Of a DNA stretch of 46,548 nucleotides, positions 37,709-44,443 are shown piece by piece. The translations under genes were made by a program, and so were the position numbers. Origin of the DNA: Bacteroidales bacterium (lineage in GTDB: Bacteria; Bacteroidota; Bacteroidia; Bacteroidales; UBA7960); the NCBI GenBank assembly GCA_019429055.1, contig JAHYJP010000008.1:1-46548 (forward strand), given 5' to 3'. Below the pieces are notes generated by a model. It saw nothing but the letters and a program-made list of their open reading frames with translations. It was not told where the DNA came from and did no database searches. Within the stretch, counting starts at the first letter, position 1; each line of letters starts with the position of its first letter.

Positions 37709-37762
37709 AAATAGCATGAAATTTAATAATAATACACAGAAAAGAAAATATTTTTGAAGAAC

Positions 37763-39148
37763 ATGGCAAATCCGGCACAAAGCATAAAAAATGCAGATCA
37801 TACACCTGACCTGATAATTCACGATGCAATGATCCTTACCATGAACCCTGAATTTAAGGTTTATGTGGATGGTGCGATAGTGATTAAAAATGACCGGATA
37901 CTGGCCATAGGTGAAACGTATGAAATTCTTAAAAAATATACTGCCCGTGAAATAATGGATGGATCTGGTAAATTGATCATGCCGGGCCTTATCAATACTC
38001 ACACTCATGTACCCATGTCTATTTTCAGGGGTTATGCCGACGATATGCCCTTGCACGAGTGGTTGTACGATTATATTTTTCCGGTTGAATCGGAGTTTGT
38101 AAATTCTGAAAATGTTACCCTGGGAACAAAACTGGCAATGGCAGAAATGATCCGGAGTGGTACCACCACATTCAATGATATGTATTATCATATCGAGGAT
38201 ATTGCCACAGTGGTTGATCAGGTTGGAATGCGGGCTGTACTTTCGGAAAGTGTTATTGACTTCCCTGCGCCCAATAGTCCGACTCCTGCCGACGGTTTAA
38301 AAACTGCCGAAGCGCTTATCAAGAAATGGAATAATCATCCTCGTATCAGGATATCAGTATCTGCCCATGCCCCTTATAGTTGTTCATCTGAACTGATTCA
38401 AAGTGCCAAGGCACTTGCTGACAAGTACCAGGTTCCCTTTAACATTCACGTGGCTGAAACCCGTAAGGAATTTGATCAAACCATGAAAGACTATAACCTT
38501 ACACCGGTTGGCTACCTGGATCAGCTGGGAGTACTGGGTCCCAATGTTATTGCGGCCCATGGGGTGCATCTTACCCCAGAAGACATTGATATTCTTGCTG
38601 AGCGTGGAGTTTCAGTTGCACATAATCCTGAGTGCAATATGAAACTTGCCAGTGGCGTAGCTCCCATTCCGGAGCTTATGAAGGCCGGGGTTAAAGTAGG
38701 ACTGGGCACCGACGGTGTAGCCAGCAATAATGACCTTGACCTTTTTGACGAAATGAATACCGCTGCCATTCTGCACAAACTCAACAGCGGTGACCCTACG
38801 GTACTGGATGCGCAAAGTGTTGTGGAAATGGTTACCATGGGAGGAGCAAGGGTGTTGGGCATGGAAAAGGACATTGGTTCGCTGGAGCCAGGCAAAAAGG
38901 CTGATATGATTTTACTGGATATGCTCCAGCCACATGCGCATCCCATCTATAATATTTACTCACTACTGGTTTACAGCATGAAAGCAGCCGATGTGGAAAC
39001 GGTTATTGTTGACGGCAAGTTTATCATGCGCGACAGAAAACTAATCCACCTGGATGAAAAATCCATTTTCAGCAAGATTGAAGAAGTTGCATTGAGGATC
39101 AGGGAAAAAAACAATTTATTATCACCTGTAAAGCCTCCGAAGCACTAG
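37763..39148 (+). CDS. mtaD: MTA/SAH-type deaminase (amidohydrolase superfamily)
   Basis: 461 residues from the ATG at 37763, three codons after an in-frame TTG. The metal-dependent TIM-barrel motifs are clear: the first HxH in GLINTHTHVPMS, a His in SAHAPYSCS, a His in AAHGVHLTPED, and the Asp in GTDGVASNNDLD. This subfamily contains 5'-methylthioadenosine and S-adenosylhomocysteine deaminases, which convert the adenine part to hypoxanthine. The neighbouring PNP could then release the base. Its 3' end overlaps the converging gene by exactly four bases (CTAG). Exact substrate preference is inferred from family. Confidence 0.85.
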   Translation: MANPAQSIKNADHTPDLIIHDAMILTMNPEFKVYVDGAIVIKNDRILAIGETYEILKKYTAREIMDGSGKLIMPGLINTHTHVPMSIFRGYADDMPLHEWLYDYIFPVESEFVNSENVTLGTKLAMAEMIRSGTTTFNDMYYHIEDIATVVDQVGMRAVLSESVIDFPAPNSPTPADGLKTAEALIKKWNNHPRIRISVSAHAPYSCSSELIQSAKALADKYQVPFNIHVAETRKEFDQTMKDYNLTPVGYLDQLGVLGPNVIAAHGVHLTPEDIDILAERGVSVAHNPECNMKLASGVAPIPELMKAGVKVGLGTDGVASNNDLDLFDEMNTAAILHKLNSGDPTVLDAQSVVEMVTMGGARVLGMEKDIGSLEPGKKADMILLDMLQPHAHPIYNIYSLLVYSMKAADVETVIVDGKFIMRDRKLIHLDEKSIFSKIEEVALRIREKNNLLSPVKPPKH

Positions 39149-39723
39149 CCAGTGTGCGGGTTCAGCCGCATCGCCATCTGCCGGTCAATAACCGCGAAGA
39201 GCTGATTTGGTAAGTATTTGCGCCAGTTCAGGTCGTTGAAATGTTTGCCGAAGGCGATGTAATAATCAATGTTTGCTGATTCAAACTCGCGGATCACAAA
39301 ATCCCTGAAATTGATGCCCACAATCCATCCGTCCTCAATTTCATTAAACCATTCTTCATAATAGCAATCATCGGAATAGTGAAAGTTCAGAATATTTTCC
39401 CCCATCAGGATAAACTTTGTGATGCCCTGATCTATCATAGGCTCGATGATATTGCGTTTCAGATACATGATGTCGTTATGCAGACAGTCGTTCCATTCGC
39501 CGATCATCTCAATTATGGTATATTGCAGCTCATAATCGGTGTAAAGGATTTTGATAAAAAGCGTGGGCGACCCGATCTCATCCCACTGCGGATGTATCAG
39601 GTGATTATAAATGGCATGGGTGAATTCAAATTCGCTGTAATCCCTTCCGAAAAAGGGTGAGCGCTCATCCTCAGAAGCGATGTAAACGTTTCTCCATGAG
39701 TAGAAAGGCTCAATATCGTGCAT
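39145..39723 (-). CDS. Conserved protein of unknown function
   Basis: A 192-residue, acidic, aromatic-rich protein (MHDIEPFYSWRNVYIASEDE, ending MAMRLNPHTG). It has no signal peptide or membrane segment. It looks like a genuine gene: it is not a shadow of another, has normal codon use, and its stop overlaps that of mtaD in the four bases CTAG. It resembles conserved hypothetical proteins of Bacteroidetes, but I can assign no activity. The Trp/Tyr/Asp density, including FYSWRN, DDCYYEEWF and WRKYLPNQLFAVI, is unusual. A 147-base gap separates it from guaD. Confidence 0.7.
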   Translation of the reverse strand: MHDIEPFYSWRNVYIASEDERSPFFGRDYSEFEFTHAIYNHLIHPQWDEIGSPTLFIKILYTDYELQYTIIEMIGEWNDCLHNDIMYLKRNIIEPMIDQGITKFILMGENILNFHYSDDCYYEEWFNEIEDGWIVGINFRDFVIREFESANIDYYIAFGKHFNDLNWRKYLPNQLFAVIDRQMAMRLNPHTG

Positions 39724-39870
39724 AAAGACAATTTTTTCAGGTCAAATAAAAATAAAACCGTACCCGTCAAGAGTAAAATAAATTTAGCCATTTTTCGCCC
39801 AACGACAAAGCTTTTTGTCCTTTTTGGGATAATTTGGTAATGGGTGAATTTTTTAAGAAATCTATAGTTT

Positions 39871-40344
39871 TCAGTACACCTTTTTGGTTTCAAAATCAAT
39901 CCATTTCTGAAAAGGCGAGAAGAAGTTGTCGGGTTTTATATTGATGGCAGGAATACTTCTTTCATCAACGGGCAGCGAAACTTCGCGGTAAATGAATGAA
40001 TCGTCGAAACCGGCTTTGGCAGCATCAGTATTTTCGGCGGCGTAAATCAGCATTTTAGGTCTTGCCCAGTAAATGGCACCCAGGCACATGGGGCAGGGTT
40101 CGCAACTGGCATAAATTACACAGCCGGTTAACTGATAGGAATTCAGGTTTTTGCAGGCATCACGTATGGCTACTACCTCAGCATGTGCTGTAGGATCATT
40201 GGTTGATGTAACCTTATTGACTCCGCGGCCTACAATTTTTCCGTCTTTTACTACCAAAGCACCAAAGGGGCCCCCGATACCTGTGTTTATATTTTCTGCA
40301 GCCATATTAACTGCTTCCCTGATAAACTTTTCATGCTCCTGCAT
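39871..40344 (-). CDS. guaD: Guanine deaminase
   Basis: A 157-residue enzyme of the cytidine-deaminase fold. The zinc ligands are His54 in TAHAEVVAIRD and Cys84/Cys87 in CEPCPMCLGA, with Glu56 as the proton shuttle. The C-terminal AGFDDSFIYREVSLP and the final SPFQKWIDFETKKVY match B. subtilis-type guanine deaminase closely, which supports guanine rather than tRNA or cytidine deamination. It converts guanine to xanthine. It is divergent from dgt, with 201 bases between them. Confidence 0.9.
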   Translation of the reverse strand: MQEHEKFIREAVNMAAENINTGIGGPFGALVVKDGKIVGRGVNKVTSTNDPTAHAEVVAIRDACKNLNSYQLTGCVIYASCEPCPMCLGAIYWARPKMLIYAAENTDAAKAGFDDSFIYREVSLPVDERSIPAINIKPDNFFSPFQKWIDFETKKVY

Positions 40345-40432
40345 CGCGATCTTTTTTTGAGTTCGGTATTGCTAAATTAATGAATTCCCCGGTTTGATGT
40401 ATGACCTGTAATGCAATGTTTGCTAATCTTAT

Positions 40433-40440
40433 TAACTTTG
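40433..40440 (+). promoter_or_regulatory. Candidate -7 box upstream of dgt
   Basis: TAACTTTG fits TAnnTTTG, 105 bases before the dgt ATG. No convincing -33 box is seen. Confidence 0.35.
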
Positions 40441-40545
40441 ACCCGAAAGTTTTATTATTATTGAGAATGGAGAACACAAAAACCTTTATGAAGCTATCAA
40501 TTCAGATTTTAATTTCAGCAACATTCATATAAAGACCCTTTTGAC

Positions 40546-41883
40546 ATGAACTGGAAAGCACTTCTTTCAACCCGGCGTTTTGGACAAGCACAAAAGACAG
40601 AAAAGGGCAGTGGTGATATCCGCTCTGAGTTTCAGCGTGATTATGACAGATTGATCTTTTCATCACCTTTTCGCCGGTTGCAGAACAAAACACAGGTTTT
40701 CCCCCTGCCGGGAAGTGTTTTTGTGCATAACCGCCTTACCCATAGCCTTGAAGTTGCCAGTGTGGGAAGATCTCTCGGAAACCTGGTTTATGAAAAAATC
40801 AACCCCATGCTTTCACCTGATGAGAAGCATCTTGTACGCGAAATTGATACTGTTGTGGCAACAGCCTGCCTGGCGCATGATCTGGGAAATCCGCCCTTTG
40901 GACATAGTGGTGAAAAAGCTATTTCGCACTTCTTTGCTGAAGGGGATGGAAAGAAGCTAAAGGATATGATATCACAGGTTGAATATGGTGATCTTGTGAA
41001 TTTTGAAGGGAATGCCAATCTTTTACGGCTGCTTACCCATCAGTTTCAGGGTCGCAGAAAGGGTGGATATGCTCTCACTTATGCATCATTGGGTACCATG
41101 ATCAAATATCCCTATGATTCATCGCAATCAGGCAAAAAGAAAAAATTCGGTTATTTCCAAACTGAGAAGGAAACCTTTGCAGAGCTTATGAATGAGCTGG
41201 AAATACCTATTACAAACAGGCAAAATGGTATTTATGCCAGGCACCCCCTGGTTTACCTGGTTGAAGCAGCCGATGATATTTCCTACCAGATCATGGACCT
41301 TGAAGATGCTCAAAAACTCGACATTCTGAGCCTTGAAACCGTGAAGCAGCTTTTCCTGAATTTTTTTGAAGGTGATAATGACCAGGAGACCAGGATTGCA
41401 CGCACCCTCACCGAAGTTACCGATCCTAACGAACAGATCGCATTTCTGAGGGCCATGGTTATTGGTAAACTTGTCAATGCCGCTGCAGAGGTGTTTGCTG
41501 AAAACTATGAAAGTATTATGACCGGCAGTTTTGACAGTAAATTGCTTAAGTTGATTGAGCCAACACTGGCTTCTTCTATGAAGAAATGCGAAGAAATATC
41601 CTTTCAGCAGGTTTACAGGCATCCTTCGGTTGTTAAGGTTGAGATTTCAGGTTATAACATTCTCGGTGCATTGCTACATGAATTTTATCATGCTATCACC
41701 CATCCAACTGAAGATTATTCGCAAAAAATTCTATCACTGATGCCAGATCAGTATCATCCCCAGGGCGATCATCCCTATTCACTGGCCCGGGCTGTAACAG
41801 ACTTTATTTCTGGAATGACCGATGTTTATGCAGTGGATCTGTATAAACAGATCCGGGGCCTGGAGCTGCGATATGGTGCATAA
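40546..41883 (+). CDS. dgt: Deoxyguanosinetriphosphate triphosphohydrolase (dGTPase)
   Basis: A 445-residue HD-domain enzyme. The metal-binding residues are visible: a His in NRLTHSLEVASVG, and His111-Asp112 in TACLAHDLGNPPFGHSGE. A later Asp lies in VEAADDISYQIMDLED. The start MNWKALLSTRRFG is typical. dGTPase hydrolyses dGTP to deoxyguanosine and triphosphate. It is divergent from guaD and close to the PNP gene, so products could feed guanine salvage. ATG 40546 has no SD. The next gene, a lipoprotein, starts 64 bases later. Confidence 0.93.
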   Translation: MNWKALLSTRRFGQAQKTEKGSGDIRSEFQRDYDRLIFSSPFRRLQNKTQVFPLPGSVFVHNRLTHSLEVASVGRSLGNLVYEKINPMLSPDEKHLVREIDTVVATACLAHDLGNPPFGHSGEKAISHFFAEGDGKKLKDMISQVEYGDLVNFEGNANLLRLLTHQFQGRRKGGYALTYASLGTMIKYPYDSSQSGKKKKFGYFQTEKETFAELMNELEIPITNRQNGIYARHPLVYLVEAADDISYQIMDLEDAQKLDILSLETVKQLFLNFFEGDNDQETRIARTLTEVTDPNEQIAFLRAMVIGKLVNAAAEVFAENYESIMTGSFDSKLLKLIEPTLASSMKKCEEISFQQVYRHPSVVKVEISGYNILGALLHEFYHAITHPTEDYSQKILSLMPDQYHPQGDHPYSLARAVTDFISGMTDVYAVDLYKQIRGLELRYGA

Positions 41884-41947
41884 TCTGACAAAAGAATTTT
41901 TCATATTATAATCACAAACCTATTTGAAATATTATTAAAGAAAACTT

Positions 41948-42487
41948 ATGAGAAGACTTGCTGTGTTAATTCTGGTTATAATTTCAGGGCTTTTTACAGC
42001 CTGTTCTGAAAAAGAATCCAAAATGGAAGAACCTGATGAATTACTCCCTGTAATTAACGGTTATTTTGCCCGCAATGAGGCTGGTGAATCCATGGGAATA
42101 ATAGGAAATATGAATCCTAATGTAAATCTTGGAACAAATACCAATCTTGTGGACTCTGATTATTTCATAACTTTTTTTCCTAACCCTGCAATAAATTTCG
42201 CATCTGTATATATGAAAAGCCCGGGACAGGATGAAATTAAGAAAATATGGATTGTCCCAGCTGTATTTGATCCGGAGTATGAGCCTTCTGATGATGAAAC
42301 ATACGAGCCGGAAATCAATATTCTTAATGAAATTGCCGTATTACAGACTGAAACCACAATGCATACAGTGTTTTTTGATCTGACTGAACTGCAATCCGGC
42401 TATTATCGCATTTATGTCGAAGTAGCGGAATATATATTATATGATAATATCGTGATTGATAAAGATTTTAACCCCACAGGAAAATAA
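41948..42487 (+). CDS. Predicted lipoprotein of unknown function
   Basis: A 179-residue protein. The signal MRRLAVLILVIISGLFTACS has a lipobox with Cys19, so it is anchored in a membrane. The mature part is acidic and begins SEKESKMEEPDELLPVINGY, with a later segment FITFFPNPAINFASVYMKS that resembles the start of type IX-style C-terminal domains, although the full sorting domain is not evident. I recognise no family. It sits between dgt and a TIGR02757 gene on the same strand, with short gaps (64 and 29 bases), so co-transcription is possible. Confidence 0.75.
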   Translation: MRRLAVLILVIISGLFTACSEKESKMEEPDELLPVINGYFARNEAGESMGIIGNMNPNVNLGTNTNLVDSDYFITFFPNPAINFASVYMKSPGQDEIKKIWIVPAVFDPEYEPSDDETYEPEINILNEIAVLQTETTMHTVFFDLTELQSGYYRIYVEVAEYILYDNIVIDKDFNPTGK

Positions 42488-42516
42488 CCCGAAATCATTC
42501 AGAATTAAATCAGTTT

Positions 42517-43284
42517 ATGGGCAACTTTTCAGCCATAAAGAGTATTCTTGACGAAAAATACCTGCAATACAATTCTCCCGGGTTTATCACTACAGACCCC
42601 ATAAGCATTCCACACCGTTATAGCTTAAAGGAGGACAGGGAAATAGCAGGGTTTCTTGCCGCTACCATATCATGGGGGCAACGAAAAAGCATAGTACAGA
42701 GTGCGCTCAGGCTTATGGAATTGATGGATGATGTTCCCTTTGATTTTATTATGAATTTCACGGAAAACGACCTGAAACGTTTTGAAGGGTTTGTGCACCG
42801 GACATTTAATTATACCGATATCACGGTTTTTCTTTACGCTTTAAAAAATATCTACCAGGTTCATGGTGGTATGGAAAAGGTATTTTCCGATGGGATAAAA
42901 TTGGGTGGAATGGACCATTCCATTGCCCATTTCAGGAATGTATTTTTTGAAGTACCGCATGCAGACCGCACCCGAAAGCATGTGAGCAATCCGTTAAGTG
43001 GTTCTGCTGCGAAGAGGATTAATATGTATTTACGTTGGCTGGTAAGAAACGATGGGAGAGGAGTTGATTTCGGTATATGGAAAGGCATCCGGTCCGATCA
43101 GTTGATTTGTCCGCTTGACGTTCATTCCGGAAGAGTTGCCCGCCGGCTGGGCTTACTAAAAAGAAAACAGGACGACTGGAAAGCAGCCATGGAGCTTACC
43201 GAAAATCTCCGGCTGCTTGACCCTTCAGATCCTGTAAAGTATGATTTTGCCCTTTTCGGGCTGGGTGTATTCGAAAAATTCTGA
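42517..43284 (+). CDS. TIGR02757 / DUF2400 family protein
   Basis: A 255-residue cytosolic protein matching the TIGR02757 pattern: DPISIPHRYSLKEDREIAGF at the start, GFLAATISWGQRKSIVQSA, HRTFNYTDITVFLYALKNI, KRINMYLRWLVRNDGRGVDF and ICPLDVHSGRVARRLGL. The helical arrangement suggests a helix-hairpin-helix DNA-glycosylase-like fold, but no activity is assigned. No SD is seen. The stop codon lies inside a terminator hairpin shared with the converging aldo/keto reductase gene. Confidence 0.85.
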   Translation: MGNFSAIKSILDEKYLQYNSPGFITTDPISIPHRYSLKEDREIAGFLAATISWGQRKSIVQSALRLMELMDDVPFDFIMNFTENDLKRFEGFVHRTFNYTDITVFLYALKNIYQVHGGMEKVFSDGIKLGGMDHSIAHFRNVFFEVPHADRTRKHVSNPLSGSAAKRINMYLRWLVRNDGRGVDFGIWKGIRSDQLICPLDVHSGRVARRLGLLKRKQDDWKAAMELTENLRLLDPSDPVKYDFALFGLGVFEKF

Positions 43285-43300
43285 TCGCTGAATCAGAATT
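43277..43300 (-). terminator. Hairpin covering both converging stop codons
   Basis: AATTCTGAT (43277-43285) pairs perfectly with ATCAGAATT (43292-43300) around a 6-base loop. The minus-strand transcript continues into five U, so it suits the aldo/keto reductase gene. The stops of both genes lie within or at its edge. Confidence 0.7.
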
Positions 43301-44288
43301 ATCTGATTATTTCATCAATCCTTCTCAATTCATCATCTGAAAAACCCAGGTTGTTCAAAGTTTCCAGATTGTTGTTAAGTTGTTCAACGCTACTGGCACC
43401 AATAAGAACCGATGTTACACGATCGTCTTTAAGCAGCCAGGCAATTGCCATCTGGGCAAGGCTTTGGCCGCGTTCCTTTGCAAGGCTGTTGAGTTTGTTT
43501 ACGATTTCCAGTTTTTCCTGAGTAACCTGGTCAGGCTGGAGAAAACCGGTGGGTTTGCCTGCCCTGGAGTCTTTGGGAATACCCTGAAGGTAGCGGTCGG
43601 TGAGAACTCCCTGTGCCAGTGGCGAAAAGGCAATGCAGCCTATACCGAGTGTTTCCAGTGTATCGAGTAACCCATTCTCAACCCAGCGATCGAGCATAGA
43701 ATAGCGTGGCTGGTGAATAAGACACGGAGTGCCCAGTTGTCCTAAAATATCTGCTGCCTGGCTTGTTTGTTCGGGTGAGTATGATGAAATACCCACATAA
43801 AGAGCCTTGCCTTGTCTTACCACCTGATCCAGTGCCATCATGGTTTCTTCCATGGGGGTGTGGGGATCGGGGCGGTGAGAATAATAAATATCCACATAAT
43901 CCAGACCCATCCGTTTTAGGCTTTGATCCAGGCTGCTGATCAGGTACTTTCTTGAGCCAAAATCTCCATAGGGCCCGGGCCACATATAATAACCCGCTTT
44001 GGTTGAAATAACCAGTTCATCACGATAGGTTTTCAGATCAGAAGAAAGCATCTTCCCGAAGGTTTCTTCAGCGCTACCCGGCGATGGCCCGTAGTTATTG
44101 GCCAGGTCAAAATGCGTGATACCGGCATCAAAAGCCCTGCGAATGATCTTTTTTGCATTATCATAAACATCAACATCACCGAAATTGTGCCACAAACCCA
44201 GGGAAATAGCAGGCAATAAAAGTCCGCTGCGTCCTGTGCGATTATATTTCATGGCTTCGTATCGTTGGGGGTCGGCTGTATAATTCAT
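43299..44288 (-). CDS. Aldo/keto reductase (YghZ-like, L-glyceraldehyde 3-phosphate reductase type)
   Basis: About 329 residues from the ATG at 44288. The family starts with an Asn-Pro-x-Arg-Tyr-type motif, seen here as DPQRYEAMKYNRTGRSGLLL. An ATG at 44315 would add nine residues, but the -7 box at 44317-44324 would put transcription start after it. The catalytic Tyr and Asp lie in FDLANNYGP, and Lys and His are in STKAGYYMWPGPYGDFGSRK and YSHRPDPHTPMEET. NADPH-site residues are near LLKDDRVTSVLIGASS. The enzyme reduces aldehydes, L-glyceraldehyde 3-phosphate in E. coli YghZ. It is divergent from the DUF5916 gene. Confidence 0.88.
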   Translation of the reverse strand: MNYTADPQRYEAMKYNRTGRSGLLLPAISLGLWHNFGDVDVYDNAKKIIRRAFDAGITHFDLANNYGPSPGSAEETFGKMLSSDLKTYRDELVISTKAGYYMWPGPYGDFGSRKYLISSLDQSLKRMGLDYVDIYYSHRPDPHTPMEETMMALDQVVRQGKALYVGISSYSPEQTSQAADILGQLGTPCLIHQPRYSMLDRWVENGLLDTLETLGIGCIAFSPLAQGVLTDRYLQGIPKDSRAGKPTGFLQPDQVTQEKLEIVNKLNSLAKERGQSLAQMAIAWLLKDDRVTSVLIGASSVEQLNNNLETLNNLGFSDDELRRIDEIIR

Positions 44289-44316
44289 AGTGGAATAGTT
44301 TAATATTTGATTCATG

Positions 44317-44324
44317 CAAATCTA
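44317..44324 (-). promoter_or_regulatory. Candidate -7 box of the aldo/keto reductase gene
   Basis: Read on the minus strand this is TAGATTTG, fitting TAnnTTTG. It sits just before the ATG at 44315, so the downstream ATG at 44288 is the more likely start. A TTTG lies 24 bases further upstream, outside the ideal spacing. Confidence 0.45.
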
Positions 44325-44410
44325 ATGATTAATAAAAGCAATGAACAGCAAATTCTGCATTTTTTAACAAGGATTAAATATTTCCATCTGTTTTCATATT
44401 TTCCTTTTTC

Positions 44411-44418
44411 TATCTTTG
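44411..44418 (+). promoter_or_regulatory. Candidate -7 box of the DUF5916 gene
   Basis: TATCTTTG fits TAnnTTTG and lies 25 bases before the ATG at 44444. The -33 region is only a partial match. Confidence 0.45.
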
Positions 44419-44443
44419 CCCACAAAAAAAGCATATACCATTA

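Larger units (their letters stand above)
37444..37762. promoter_or_regulatory. 319-base divergent intergenic region with structured leader for mtaD
   Basis: No gene is seen here. It contains a palindrome ATACC-GTTAT-GGTAT (37563-37577), a -7 box TAAATTTG (37585-37592), and three consecutive short hairpins: CTTGT/ACAAG (37639-37653), GGTA/TACC (37664-37674) and a terminator-like GAGCCC-TTCG-GGGTTT (37691-37706). The remainder is AT-rich. I recognise no known riboswitch class. Confidence 0.5.

Noticed and set aside
37593-37762. A known SAM, SAH or purine riboswitch before mtaD
   Set aside because: None of the conserved core sequences of those classes that I know could be found; only unassigned hairpins are present.
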